A DNA stretch of 64,000 bases from Eubacterium plexicaudatum ASF492 (GTDB taxonomy: Bacteria > Bacillota > Clostridia > Lachnospirales > Lachnospiraceae), in assembly GCF_000364225.2 (NCBI RefSeq), contig NZ_AQFT02000004.1:124001-188000 (forward strand), read 5' to 3'. Below the pieces are notes generated by a model, which made no database searches, was not told the origin of the DNA, and worked only from the letters and a program-made list of their open reading frames with translations. Shown here piece after piece: positions 1-10,144 of the stretch; position 1 is the first letter of the stretch, and the number at the start of each line of letters is the position of its first letter. A program made the translations under genes and the position numbers.

Positions 1-903
1 CATATTCTTTTTCCCTTGTTTCCAAGTATCATTTTTGCCCACAACAAGAGTATCTATATTGTTTTCTTTGCACCACTTCATAACAAAAGCCGATGTGTTA
101 TGCATATAATTCTTTACTCTGCAAAATCTTTTGAATGTTAAAGAATCGAGACGTTTACTCCAATTCTTCTTATTTATTTTCATCATTTCAGATTGTAATT
201 TTGCTCTTTGCTTATTATATTGCTGATTGATGGACTTCAAAATCTTACCATTAACAATAATTGGTCTTTTACCGATATTGTTTGACATTGTTATAAGATT
301 ATCAACTCCTATATCAATAGCAGCTATGTGGTTGCTCTCAGATGGTTGATCTGGAACTTCTATTTCATATACTATTTCCATAACATAGCAAGTTCCCTTT
401 GGAATAAATCGTACTTGTATTGGTCTACCGAAACATCTACATTTCCAATCAAAATCATTTAATAGCCTATTTCTTATGTAAATACTAGATTTTTCGTAAT
501 CATAAACAAGCTGATTGTTTGGAATCATCCACGGAAATCTACCGTCTTTAGGGAGATACTTTGGGAATTTTGGCATACCTAAATATTTATTAGGATGCTC
601 TTTCCAATCTTCTATTGCTCTGAAATATGATTTCCAGTTTTTATCAAGCAGTCGTAACGTACAATTAGCTGGCTGACTAAAACATAATTTATAATTTTCA
701 TGTGTTTTAAACTCAAAATTCATTTTGTTATATGATATATATTCTCCATTTAAAATAAACTCTTGACGAATCACATAATTTGCTTCATTATATAAATTCT
801 TGGCGCGAAAACACATTTCATCAATTATTTTGAATTTGGGATGATCTCTTTTAATTACTTTTTGTTCTGACCTTTGTACTTTCGTTCTATAACCACCTCA
901 CAT
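1..903 (-). CDS. tnpB: TnpB-family RNA-guided nuclease, partial at window edge
   Basis: The reading frame runs off position 1. It encodes the N-terminal two thirds of an IS200/IS605-family TnpB: an N-terminal helical/beta domain with the family signature SQPANCTLRLLDK, then RuvC motif I (AAIDIGVDNL, catalytic Asp) and the start of RuvC II (TLVVGKN). No TnpA is visible on this side. The start is odd. The only in-frame ATG near the SD-like purines (903-901) is followed directly by TGA (900-898), and the next in-frame ATG is at 816, inside the conserved domain. Either codon 2 is mutated or mis-sequenced, or a non-standard start is used. Family confident, integrity doubtful. Confidence 0.85.
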
Positions 904-942
904 CCCTAATTTGTATCTAGTATTATTTCTTACATTCCTCAC

Positions 943-1262
943 CTACTTCGTAATTCCAATTCCATTCAGAATCACATTCGTAATAACATCTTTAGTAAAT
1001 TCCACATTTTCAGAAGTTCCACCATATCGCAACATGCCAGAAACTTTGATGATATCTTCATCTCCATCTTTTACAAGTTGTACATCCTGTGCCACACCTA
1101 CTACTGTTCGTGTACCATCATCATGAATAATTTCAATTGGTATATCAGCCGCTTTTTTCACAGCTTCTTCCCAAACTTTTTTGTATAAATATATCCATTT
1201 TTATCTGGTTGTCTAAAATGTACTGGAATATTAAATGTCACTTTTACGTTTTCTACTCTCAT
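943..1262 (-). CDS. Small phage protein, prohead-protease-like fold; frame interrupted
   Basis: ATG at 1262 overlaps the stop of the upstream gene (ATGA). Frame 0 encodes about 34 residues and hits TGA at 1160. The rest of an apparently single domain (KVWEEAVKKAADIPIEII.. to ..VILNGIGITK) continues in the -1 frame to 943. The joined product, about 106 aa, has the pattern NGxIYTKxVWEEAxKK..PI..GTVxGV.. that resembles short phage protease-like or capsid-accessory proteins; this is a weak resemblance. The frame change lies exactly on A_AAA_AAG (1182-1176), a classic -1 slippery heptamer, but a lost A in the run explains it equally well. Confidence 0.55.
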
Positions 1263-1576
1263 AAACTTCTCCCTCTTGGATATAAATTGATATTAGTTTT
1301 ACTCCAATCGATCGCCTGTCCACATCTTTCACAGTAATTTGGTTTATTACCCATTCGATGACCATCAGAATATTTTGTTAAAAATATATATCCGCACTTA
1401 CATTTATAATGTGTTTTCTCATCACAGCTGTCTTCAATTGGTTTCATCCCAACATCCATTTCCATACTTTCTATGACATCAAGTAAGGCATTATATAAAT
1501 GCTCATTACAAATATTTCTACCTGCGTTACCCATAAAATTCTTTATCGTACTGATACTTCCAAGAATGTTTCTCAT
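1259..1576 (-). CDS. Hypothetical zinc-ribbon protein
   Basis: A 105-aa protein. Its N-terminal half is helical. Its C-terminal half has a CKCGY...CERCGQ four-cysteine arrangement typical of a zinc ribbon. It is translationally coupled to the gene at 1262 through an ATGA overlap and lies at the 3' end of the replication operon. No family recognised; small zinc ribbons recur throughout this window. Confidence 0.65.
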   Translation of the reverse strand: MRNILGSISTIKNFMGNAGRNICNEHLYNALLDVIESMEMDVGMKPIEDSCDEKTHYKCKCGYIFLTKYSDGHRMGNKPNYCERCGQAIDWSKTNINLYPRGRSL

Positions 1577-1578
1577 AA

Positions 1579-1845
1579 TTACGCTCCTCTATTTGAAGTC
1601 AAAATAACCTTTTCTTTATTCATTTCTACCTCAGTAACTTCTACTTTTCCTTTTCTAAAATCATCAGAGTTACATCTAGCACAACGTTCAGCATGTAGTT
1701 TGTCTACTGCCAAAACTACAATAGCATCATCTTCACACCAATCTGCTTTTCTTGTTACTAAGAATACTTTTAATTTTTGTTTTGGCTGTATTGCTGTTAA
1801 TAATTTTTCCATATCAACTTTTGTTGTTGCAGGATCACCTATCAT
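1579..1845 (-). CDS. Hypothetical protein, 88 aa
   Basis: A short protein with a central CARCNSDDF motif (one CxxC pair) and mixed alpha/beta character. It sits head-to-tail between two other small genes with a few-base spacer. No recognisable family; probably an accessory protein of the same transcript. Confidence 0.6.
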   Translation of the reverse strand: MIGDPATTKVDMEKLLTAIQPKQKLKVFLVTRKADWCEDDAIVVLAVDKLHAERCARCNSDDFRKGKVEVTEVEMNKEKVILTSNRGA

Positions 1846-1854
1846 TTCATCACC

Positions 1855-2106
1855 TTATATATTTTGTTCAATCAATATTTGCAATGTTTTTAATGTTTCA
1901 TATGCTCTGTTTCCAATTTTTGCAATACTCTGTTCTGTTCTATTTTTGTATTTTGAATTATTTATTAAATCTTCGATTCCGTTTTCAACTAAAGAAATAA
2001 TTTTTTCTTGATTTTTATATCTTGTTTCATCTATTGCAGAATCTCCATAAGGTTCACTATATCCAACAAGTAAACCTACTACTTCTAACATAGTTTCGTT
2101 TGACAT
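1855..2106 (-). CDS. Hypothetical protein, 83 aa, helical
   Basis: An acidic, mostly helical small protein with no cysteines and no recognisable domain. Upstream (2124-2141 on the plus strand) lies one of the short TTGAAA/TTTCA inverted repeats that precede many SD sites in this window, and before that a long dyad at 2154-2199. It may therefore be first in a new transcript with the two genes below it. Confidence 0.6.
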   Translation of the reverse strand: MSNETMLEVVGLLVGYSEPYGDSAIDETRYKNQEKIISLVENGIEDLINNSKYKNRTEQSIAKIGNRAYETLKTLQILIEQNI

Positions 2107-2153
2107 TCTTACATTCTCCTACTCTTGAAAGTCCTATTTCATCGGCATATTTA

Positions 2154-2199
2154 GTCTATATATAGTGGTTCGCAAAATCAAAATCCACTATATATAGAC
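2154..2199. promoter_or_regulatory. Perfect 15-bp dyad with embedded promoter-like sequence
   Basis: GTCTATATATAGTGG (2154-2168) and its exact complement (2185-2199) flank a 16-nt spacer, just after the helicase stop codon. On the minus strand, TTGATT lies in the spacer and TATATA/TATAGA in the distal arm at roughly promoter spacing. An operator-bracketed promoter for the small genes below is as likely as an RNA hairpin. No U-tract follows on the minus strand, so an ordinary terminator for the upstream operon is unlikely. Confidence 0.55.
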
Positions 2200-2204
2200 A
2201 ATTT

Positions 2205-4499
2205 TTATGCTGTTTTCTTCAAATTCTCACAAGTTTCCTTTATCAATCTCTGCATAAATGTGTTTCTTACAAAATTCGCTTTCTTTTTTACAGACTGGTT
2301 TACAGTATCTATATTCCCTAAATGAAAGCACTTCTCTTTCATCCTGGTCAGTCCCACATATATAAGATTGGAATTCAACATATACGCATGGGACTGAGGT
2401 GTAAGCAGAATAACCACCTTTATTGAACTTCCCTGTGATTTATGGATCGTAATACAATATCCAAGACCAACCATCTGCATATCATTTCTGTAATACTTTA
2501 CCTTTACACCATCAAAATCAATGATTAGATAACTTGTAAATACGTCCTTTACAATACCCGTTTCTCCATTTGCAATAAACGTTTCTCTTAAATCCTCGTC
2601 AAACCCATATTCATCATCTACAAATAACTGTGCGTGATAGTTATTAACATTCTGTATAATCTGATCACCTTTAAAATAAACTGTATCTCCAACTTTCATA
2701 CATTCTGTGCTGCCATAATTTGGATTGGCGACCTTCTGTATTGCGTTGTTTATTACTACTGTTCCAACATCTCCCTTCTTATATGATGTAAGCAACTGTA
2801 TATCCTCAACTTTATATCCTTGTGATAGCAATTTCTTGTATAAAGCAACTGCATTTTTAACCATAATGTCACTACCAACATTAACAAACGCATAGTCTTT
2901 ATTTGTACCAAACCATGTGAATTGATTATTGATTCCTGTAAGATATTCCTTACAAAAACGGACATCCGTTGCAACTTTCATCAGTCCACCTTCCCCATAA
3001 CGGAAAACTTTTGTTAATGTAACCGTTGGAATAATATTGGTCTGCATAAAATCATGAAGTAAATTTCCACATGATACCGATGGAAGCTGCGCATTATCTC
3101 CTATCAACAGTAACTTTGTTCTATCAAAATCAACAGCATCTAGCACTCTTTTTAATAAGAATATATCTGTCATAGAAAACTCATCAATAATCAAAGCATC
3201 ACAATCCAATTTGTGTTTTTCATTGAAGCTCCATGTATCAGGAGGCATATATCCCAAACCTCTATGTATTGTCATGGCATGTTCTTTGGTATAATCAGAT
3301 AATACCTTTGCTGCCTTTCCTGTTGGAGAAAACAACCTAAATGATTTATTGTTGTCCTTCAACATATTGATGACTGCCTGAGTACAAAAGGATTTTCCTG
3401 TCCCTCCAGCTCCATTTAGGATGCAAACATTATATTTACAGATATTCTCTACAATTTTTACCTGCTCATCTGATAGTTCACAGCCATTAACCGTATGGTA
3501 CTTCTTATAATTAAAATCCCATCTGTTTTTTGTATTTACAAGACCACCAACTATTTTCTCTGCTATATATTTCTCTATTTCATATGTCCTTCTGATCGAA
3601 ACAACCATAGATTCCTTGTCATAATAAATGCTTTCATGCTTCATACACTCTACAAAATGATTAGAACACGCCGGAACCATCTTCATACATTGATTCCTTA
3701 ATTCATTGATTGACATTAGCGTATGTCCGTCTTCTTCATTTTTCTCCAATAGATACAACATACAGGATAAACATCTATGATTGCTTGTTTTTAATTCTGA
3801 CTCAAATTCTATAATTTCTGGTCCCCCATTTTTAACACTCTCTTTTGAAACCTTTTCCAATTCCAACAAAATACTATCTGCCGTTGCAAACCCTACCCTG
3901 GCTAATCCACATAAGCATTTATACGGATCTTCTTTTAGTTTCTTCTTAATCATGGTAATTGATGAATACTTCTCGTACAGCTTTTTCAACATAGGAAGAC
4001 TCAATAATCCTTGAAACTCTACTACTAATTCTGCCAAGCAGAAATTTTCAACAATCTTATCCTTGATAATATTAAACGTATATTCCTTAATTCCATGTAA
4101 TTTATTCAAATCTATATCATCAAGATTATTATTCATTACACGATCAACAATATCTGGATATACCTCATATAATGTCTGCGCTTGATTGAGTGTCAGTATT
4201 TCTTGAAGGAAAACATACATATCATCAGCAGATTGTGGCTTGTTTCTTCGGATATTGATAACTTTATATCCCCAACCATTTTTCGTTAGCTGCTCAACCG
4301 CCTTTATCTCATATTCGATTCCTTTGCCCAACTCATGTATCTCGCCAGATATTGTTGCATTCCCATACTTCGTGAGTTTAATATCTGGGTAGATATCTTT
4401 ATTGACATCTACTGCATATACCCTGTAATCTTCACTTTCGTATATAGGTCTTACAATTCTACCTTTAAATAATACTTCTTTTTCATCGTTATTTTTCAA
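2205..4499 (-). CDS. RecD2/TraA-like SF1B DNA helicase
   Basis: A 764-aa helicase of the RecD2 type. An N-terminal OB-like/helical region covers about residues 1-330. The ATPase core has Walker A GAGGTGKS (~363-370), Walker B LIIDEFSMTD (~433-442), GDNAQLPSV, and the C-terminal UvrD_C_2 motif TIHKSQGSS (~686) followed by YVGLTRMKEK (~716). Family members are 5'-3' helicases in recombination and fork processing. It is the last large gene of the replication operon, 13 bp after the polymerase. It is slightly longer than typical bacterial RecD2, and nothing essential is missing. Confidence 0.92.
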   Translation of the reverse strand: MKNNDEKEVLFKGRIVRPIYESEDYRVYAVDVNKDIYPDIKLTKYGNATISGEIHELGKGIEYEIKAVEQLTKNGWGYKVINIRRNKPQSADDMYVFLQEILTLNQAQTLYEVYPDIVDRVMNNNLDDIDLNKLHGIKEYTFNIIKDKIVENFCLAELVVEFQGLLSLPMLKKLYEKYSSITMIKKKLKEDPYKCLCGLARVGFATADSILLELEKVSKESVKNGGPEIIEFESELKTSNHRCLSCMLYLLEKNEEDGHTLMSINELRNQCMKMVPACSNHFVECMKHESIYYDKESMVVSIRRTYEIEKYIAEKIVGGLVNTKNRWDFNYKKYHTVNGCELSDEQVKIVENICKYNVCILNGAGGTGKSFCTQAVINMLKDNNKSFRLFSPTGKAAKVLSDYTKEHAMTIHRGLGYMPPDTWSFNEKHKLDCDALIIDEFSMTDIFLLKRVLDAVDFDRTKLLLIGDNAQLPSVSCGNLLHDFMQTNIIPTVTLTKVFRYGEGGLMKVATDVRFCKEYLTGINNQFTWFGTNKDYAFVNVGSDIMVKNAVALYKKLLSQGYKVEDIQLLTSYKKGDVGTVVINNAIQKVANPNYGSTECMKVGDTVYFKGDQIIQNVNNYHAQLFVDDEYGFDEDLRETFIANGETGIVKDVFTSYLIIDFDGVKVKYYRNDMQMVGLGYCITIHKSQGSSIKVVILLTPQSHAYMLNSNLIYVGLTRMKEKCFHLGNIDTVNQSVKKKANFVRNTFMQRLIKETCENLKKTA

Positions 4500-4512
4500 T
4501 ATGTAACCTCAC

Positions 4513-7017
4513 CTACTTAATCACTTCATAATTTGTCAGCACATCTTCTAATTCATCCGTTACAGTCCAGACTCCGTTGATAGGCTTCTTTTTAAACTCT
4601 TTATCAAATTCCTTTATCTTTAGCACTGAATATAATCCAAATGGACTTTCTTTAAATATTCTGCCCTGTTTAATCCTTGAATGTATTTCTTCGCCAGTCC
4701 TTACTTTTCGTGCTGTAAAATATGGTTTAGTCGCATCTTTAAATGTTTTGTAGTCCACAATAATATAGTAATTGTCGCTAACTTTAGGATTTGTATATAC
4801 CACCATTTCAAGATGTTCCTTTTCAAATTTGATCATCTCAATGATACCCATTTCCTTATTCTCTATATGTCCACACACTTCTTTAACCAAACCAATATTA
4901 TCAATTTCTTTAAACAAAGAATTTGTTTCCTTTCCTGAATACTTCTTTGCTATATATTCAGAAATACCCAATTCTTCCAATTTGCTCTTTTTTATCTGCT
5001 TACAAGTTGCAAATTTGTCATAAACATGTATAAACCCTAATAGATATTTATTTTTGCCAAACTCCGAGAAGAAATTCAAACCAGTAAGGATTTCTAACTG
5101 CCTAGAATTAACAGATGTATACTCTTTTATATCCTTGATAAGTTCTACAAATGAATCGTATTTATTATCTCTTAGTGCATACAGTTCTTCAGCAATAGTA
5201 TCGTTACAGTATTTAATTGCTCCAATCCCTTGATAGATAGTTCCACTGTCTTTGTCATACTCATATTCTGCTTTCGATTTTCTGAATCTTATAGGTTCTA
5301 TCGTATAGCCTTTTGACAAAATATATTCTTTAATATTCAAAGACTTTTCTTTATCAGATGTATAAATATTGAGAGCAGACGTTAAAGTTTCAATTGTGTA
5401 ATAATGCCTTAAATAACCACAAGCAAATCCCAAAAATGAATATGGATCAGCATGGTTTTTAGAAAATAAGTATGCTGACGCATCAATAATTACTTGAAGA
5501 AAATTTACAATCAATTCTTCTGCTTTTTCATTCTCTACACTATACTCATCTTTCATTGTTTGTATAAAGCCTTTGATATAATGATTATTTACAGGCTTTC
5601 CTTTATCATCAAGCATATATCCACCATCTTTAATGACTGGTATATCATTTTCTGTACCTGTTTTCTTACTAAAGTGCCTACGCACAATATCAGCTTCGCC
5701 CATTGTAAAACCACAGAACTTATATAAAAACTCTATAATCTGTTCCTGATATACTAAATAGCCAAGTGTAGGAGCCAGGAAATCATTCAATGCAGCATGT
5801 CCATTATCTCTATAAATTCCTTGTGATAATTCTGTTCTGTAAGAAGCTCCTGCTGGTCTGATTGCACCATTAGCCATACTCATCAAGTCTATGTATGAGA
5901 AATTTGGATTCTGTTTTTTAATATTTTCGATGGTTGACTCACTTAGAATATCTCTTAGATATGAACCAGCAAAATCTGATTCAAACTGAAAAATCAGAGT
6001 AGTATCTTTTGCAATATCGTCCCATACATTTTTATCATTGAAATCAATATTATCTGGCGTAATAAATGGGATGCCAACAGCTTTACATGTCTTATCTATA
6101 AGTCCTACACAATCAAGTCCAAGAATATCCAACTTCACATAATTCAAAGAATCTATCTCTTTCATATTTATCTGTGAAATCGGTTTATAATCTGAAGAGA
6201 TATATAGTGTGCCAAATGCTTTATCTACCTCATGAGGTGATACGACAAGTCCGGCTGCGTGTCTACCAAGTGATGTAATAGTGCCAACAACAATATCTAC
6301 ATACTCAAATAATTCCTTATGCTTATTTCTAACCTTTTCGTCAACAAATTCTTTTTTATTTTCGTCTTCCTGAACAAGATTAGATAACTCCTGGGTTTCC
6401 TGTGGTGTCATTCCTAATGCTCTTCCAACATCCTTAATCGCGCCACGCATTTTTATTGTATTAAAAGTGATAATATTGCAACAATACAATCCTTCTTTTT
6501 CAAATAGGTATTTTCTAACTTTCCACCTATCTTCACTGAACCAGTCTGAATCTACATCTGCAAGACTGATCCTTTCTTTGTTCATAAAACGCTCAAAATT
6601 CAAATTGTATTTAATACTGTCAACATCCGTGATTCCAAGCAAATATGCTATTATGCTCCCAGATACCGACCCCCTTGAATATCCATAATGTACACCTTGT
6701 TTTCTAAGCTCTCTTTTGTAGTCTTCTTCAAGCAACATAAAGTCAATAGCGTCATTATGTTTATATGTTTCTATCTCATACACAATCTTATCTTTATATT
6801 CTTGAAAGTTTTTGTACTTATTTACCCCTCTCTCCTTAATGCCATCTAATATTTTCTGTTTGAAAACACCCATAGAATCATTGTATAATTTTGGATATTT
6901 CTTTGAATAATCCAGACTAAATTCTTCTATGGAGTCAGCCATAACATTTGTATTTTCTATTGCTTCCAGATAAACATCTTTAGATAATGCTCTCTGTTTT
7001 TCGTATGCCTTTACCAA
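4513..7017 (-). CDS. dnaE: DNA polymerase III alpha subunit, polymerase core
   Basis: 834 aa of a C-family replicative polymerase. GYSRGSVSGS (~113-122) is the conserved nucleotide-binding loop. LADVDSDW (~155-162) holds the paired catalytic aspartates of the PDVDxDF motif. GRHAAGLVVSP and the helix-hairpin-helix-containing C-terminal half follow. The N-terminal PHP domain is in the preceding open frame (7011-7826). Removing the frame break gives the normal LTFKSYDELVKAYEKQ junction of intact enzymes, so the two are probably one gene with one base missing from the short homopolymer at 7029-7031. The start shown is simply the first available codon after the break. Confidence 0.93.
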   Translation of the reverse strand: MVKAYEKQRALSKDVYLEAIENTNVMADSIEEFSLDYSKKYPKLYNDSMGVFKQKILDGIKERGVNKYKNFQEYKDKIVYEIETYKHNDAIDFMLLEEDYKRELRKQGVHYGYSRGSVSGSIIAYLLGITDVDSIKYNLNFERFMNKERISLADVDSDWFSEDRWKVRKYLFEKEGLYCCNIITFNTIKMRGAIKDVGRALGMTPQETQELSNLVQEDENKKEFVDEKVRNKHKELFEYVDIVVGTITSLGRHAAGLVVSPHEVDKAFGTLYISSDYKPISQINMKEIDSLNYVKLDILGLDCVGLIDKTCKAVGIPFITPDNIDFNDKNVWDDIAKDTTLIFQFESDFAGSYLRDILSESTIENIKKQNPNFSYIDLMSMANGAIRPAGASYRTELSQGIYRDNGHAALNDFLAPTLGYLVYQEQIIEFLYKFCGFTMGEADIVRRHFSKKTGTENDIPVIKDGGYMLDDKGKPVNNHYIKGFIQTMKDEYSVENEKAEELIVNFLQVIIDASAYLFSKNHADPYSFLGFACGYLRHYYTIETLTSALNIYTSDKEKSLNIKEYILSKGYTIEPIRFRKSKAEYEYDKDSGTIYQGIGAIKYCNDTIAEELYALRDNKYDSFVELIKDIKEYTSVNSRQLEILTGLNFFSEFGKNKYLLGFIHVYDKFATCKQIKKSKLEELGISEYIAKKYSGKETNSLFKEIDNIGLVKEVCGHIENKEMGIIEMIKFEKEHLEMVVYTNPKVSDNYYIIVDYKTFKDATKPYFTARKVRTGEEIHSRIKQGRIFKESPFGLYSVLKIKEFDKEFKKKPINGVWTVTDELEDVLTNYEVIK

Positions 7018-7826
7018 TTCATCATAACTTTAAAAGTCAAATCCCAATTTGACTCATTATCAAATTTCACCTCTTTCGATTTCTGCATAATTGTTCTGCC
7101 AAGCAAATGTCTTTCATCCAAAGCATGTGTATCTGTTCCAGCAATCAAAGGTATTCCATGTTTTTTTGAAATAAAAGCAAGATATTGGTTATACTTAATC
7201 TGCATATCATCAAAATGATGCTGAATTTCTAAATAACATCTATGCTTGTTATCAATCAGAAACTTTAAAAATTTCTCTTGTATTTCCTTCGTTCCACTGG
7301 CTAATATACCACCAATACATGCTGTGCATATAATTATGTTGTCTGATGTGGAAATTAATTCATCAAATGAAATCCTTGGATTGTAATAAAAATGACCATC
7401 TCTTACAAATGCTCTTGAAGATAATTCATTTAATTCAACCACTCCATCATAGTTTTTTGCAATTAAAACACAGTGGTAATTATCTCTTTTTTGAGTTTTG
7501 TTCTCTTCTATATATTTGTTGATCTCTTCCTGCGCTTCTTTTTCATCTGTACCAAGTAATGATTTACATAATTCTGTTGTATCAGGTTCAAAATATAATT
7601 GTTCTGTCACATAAAACTCTTCTGCATGAATATATTTCATGCCGCATGATTCTATTTTTGTTTTTTTATGTACCCATTCCAATATAGAACCATGCTCTGA
7701 AAATCCCATCGCTCTCATTCCTAACGACTGCGCATAGGAAATATATTCATTGTATTTTGTAACACTATCTATATTAGTCACGCCATTACTTAGATCACTA
7801 TGCAGATGATATACTGTATAATTCAA
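7011..7826 (-). CDS. dnaE: PHP domain of DNA polymerase III alpha (N-terminal part)
   Basis: A 271-aa PHP phosphoesterase domain with HLHSDLSNG (~8-16), SEHGSILEW (~44-52), a long inserted middle and GTDTHALDERH near the end: metal-binding His/Asp residues typical of bacterial DnaE/PolC PHP modules. It ends at a stop created by a one-base frame change relative to the polymerase ORF, with a 7-bp overlap. Its product is almost certainly fused to the next ORF in the intact gene. A genuine two-subunit split is the alternative. Confidence 0.85.
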   Translation of the reverse strand: MNYTVYHLHSDLSNGVTNIDSVTKYNEYISYAQSLGMRAMGFSEHGSILEWVHKKTKIESCGMKYIHAEEFYVTEQLYFEPDTTELCKSLLGTDEKEAQEEINKYIEENKTQKRDNYHCVLIAKNYDGVVELNELSSRAFVRDGHFYYNPRISFDELISTSDNIIICTACIGGILASGTKEIQEKFLKFLIDNKHRCYLEIQHHFDDMQIKYNQYLAFISKKHGIPLIAGTDTHALDERHLLGRTIMQKSKEVKFDNESNWDLTFKVMMNW

Positions 7827-7840
7827 TCAACCACCACCTT

Positions 7841-9030
7841 TTACAGATTATCTAACCAAGATAAATCTTCATCTTTATCATCATTGTTTTCAGATATACC
7901 ACTACCAACACCGCTAAAAAAGTCATCTCCATTTTGCTGTGCTGCCAATGCGTCCAGATACTTTTTATATGGTTTATGTAAATTTGGAGAATATGCGCAT
8001 AATGTTGAGAAATAATAGCTTTGTTTTTCAACTTGTTCTGGAGTATCAAAGAATATCATCTCGGCATTCTCTTTATCAATTAGTTTCTCAGTTTCATATT
8101 TCTCTTCTTTTTCTATAATCTCATCAATCGTATTCGTAATGTCTGTAACCCATCTATCAATAAGTTCCTGTGTTAGATCCACATAAACAATACAATCATG
8201 AAATTTATATTTAGCCTGTACATCCTTTGGCAGACACTTTATATCATTTGTCTGTGCCAACATATCAAGATACTCTACAAGTTCATTTTCGTATCCTAAT
8301 TTCTTTAACCACATTTTTACACTTGTTTGTAGTTTGTTCCCTATTTCACATCTATCTATTTCTCTTGTAGTCCACTTACCATTTGCCTGTTCATAATCAA
8401 CTTTTACATATTTTAAGAAGTCCCAACAAATCTTTATCTTTTCATATGGAACCCCCATCTGATGTAGACTGATTGCATAAACAACCAACTGACCACATTC
8501 ATTTAATGCTTTTTCTCCCTTATATATTGAAGATGTCTTCCAGTCCAAGATATTGAAACACCCATCATTATCTTTAAAGCATACATCTATGTATCCCTGA
8601 AATACGTTTTTACCAATCAGGACACTAATAAATCTTTCAATTTCAACTTTGTAAGGGATTGTATGGTGATTATTAAAGAAATGTTTTAGGTTCTTATAAT
8701 ATTTGTCAGCAATCTTCTTATTTTTTCGCTATCGTTTCTATCAAATTTCAGTTCTGCAATACCGGCCGTCATCCACGCATCTTCAAATTCGCTATCCATA
8801 TCTTCATACTTAATTTTCCCTAAGTATAGATTCTCCATAATTTCATGTGACATACCGCCTGTAACTGTGTAAATACAATCTTGTCTATCTTCATCAATAC
8901 ATCTAATATATTTTAAGAAATACTCATATGGGCTGTTATGATAAGAGTTAAAACGTGACCAACTCCACAGTCGATCCACTCCATACTTTCTTTTTATTTG
9001 CTCTAATTCCTCTCCTGTTTTTCTTCCCAT
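7841..9030 (-). CDS. RecB/Cas4-like PD-(D/E)xK nuclease, frame interrupted
   Basis: Two frames together encode about 396 aa. The N-terminal segment (9030 to about 8690) has WSWSRFNSYHNSPYEYFLKY, the entry signature of RecB-family nucleases. The C-terminal segment has GYIDVCF..ILDWKTSS, the catalytic D..DxK motif, then GQLVVYA. The frames meet at a six-T run (8721-8726); one extra base restores SEKNKKIADKYY. The C-terminus is an acidic tail ending SWLDNL, identical to the end of the SSB-like protein at 13335-14516. It lies between primase and polymerase, so a role in DNA end processing or recombination is likely. Confidence 0.8.
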
Positions 9031-9037
9031 TCATACC

Positions 9038-10126
9038 TCACTTCTTTTTATTCAAACTTTGTAAATATTTTTTATGTTCTCCATAGTCATAAACTGTTCT
9101 ATATTGCATCATAAACTCAAATATTTTATTTAGGGAATCTGCTGGCGAATCTTTATCTCCAAGTAAATCCCATCTATCATACAAATAAGAAACTTTTCTT
9201 ATTCCATAAAATTTCTCACAACAATGCCTAATGTGTTCAATATCAATATCCTTGTCTAGTGCAATAATAATCTCACAATTTAATCCTATAAGTATTTTCA
9301 CTTGTTCATCTGATATTTCATGTCCACTTAAAGCTACACCAGTTCCATCATTCAAACTATCTCTTTTTAATACCGACTTTTCAGCCTCATATACAACTAT
9401 ATATCCTTTACTTTGAATTATTTCTTTGTTCTCCCAAAGTCCAAATAGATTCATTTGTTTTGGATATCCAGGTGTAATAAAATATTTCTTAATATCAAAT
9501 AATTCATAATTTTCTACAGAAGTTCTCATGTTAAATCCAAGCAGTTCACCAGTAAGCCAATACCGTAAAGGAATAATATTTCTTTTGTATCTGCAGCTGT
9601 AAGCAAGACCAAACTTTTTTACCGTCCAAGACATAATTCCTTCCCGAAAAAAATCTATATGTATATGTGGTACAAAGTCTTGTAATTCATTCTCATTTAA
9701 CACATGAAAATCTAATACATTCTGTCTTTTGCGTTTTACCTTTACTTTTTTGAATATGTATAATGGATCAACTACCTCTTTTTTCTCTTCCTGCTTCTTA
9801 AAAGTAAGTGGCAATTCTAATATTTTATGTAGATATTTCACTGTATCAAAGAATGAAAATTTGCTATCACTAATTCTTTTGTTGTACTGAACTAATGTAA
9901 GTAAATCAGAATTATTATCAAATTCTTTTTCTCTGGTGTAATTCACACAACTCAAATATTTATTGTTTTTTACATTAACTGCTCCTTTGTTATCTCCATT
10001 ACAATTTGAGCAGCTATAATATTCTTTAGATGGGTGGTAGACTATATGACCGCACCCAATTTCATTTAAAATAAACTCAATCTTACCATTACTGTATATC
10101 CACTCCTTTAACTCGATAACGGTCAT
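9038..10126 (-). CDS. DnaG-type DNA primase
   Basis: A 362-aa compact primase. The N-terminal zinc finger uses CGH..CSNC (~residues 25-41). A linker follows, then a TOPRIM domain with VVYEAEKSVL, GVALSGHE and IIALDKDIDI (~residues 285-294), which supply the conserved Glu and DxD metal ligands. It is shorter than bacterial DnaG (about 600 aa) and lacks an obvious C-terminal helicase-binding domain, as in many phage primases. The adjacent upstream gene is the DnaB-type helicase. Confidence 0.88.
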   Translation of the reverse strand: MTVIELKEWIYSNGKIEFILNEIGCGHIVYHPSKEYYSCSNCNGDNKGAVNVKNNKYLSCVNYTREKEFDNNSDLLTLVQYNKRISDSKFSFFDTVKYLHKILELPLTFKKQEEKKEVVDPLYIFKKVKVKRKRQNVLDFHVLNENELQDFVPHIHIDFFREGIMSWTVKKFGLAYSCRYKRNIIPLRYWLTGELLGFNMRTSVENYELFDIKKYFITPGYPKQMNLFGLWENKEIIQSKGYIVVYEAEKSVLKRDSLNDGTGVALSGHEISDEQVKILIGLNCEIIIALDKDIDIEHIRHCCEKFYGIRKVSYLYDRWDLLGDKDSPADSLNKIFEFMMQYRTVYDYGEHKKYLQSLNKKK

Positions 10127-10144
10127 ATATTCATAATCACCACC

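Noticed and set aside
2154..2199. Terminator of the replication operon
   Set aside because: On the minus strand the stem is not followed by a U-tract; the T-run lies on the opposite side.
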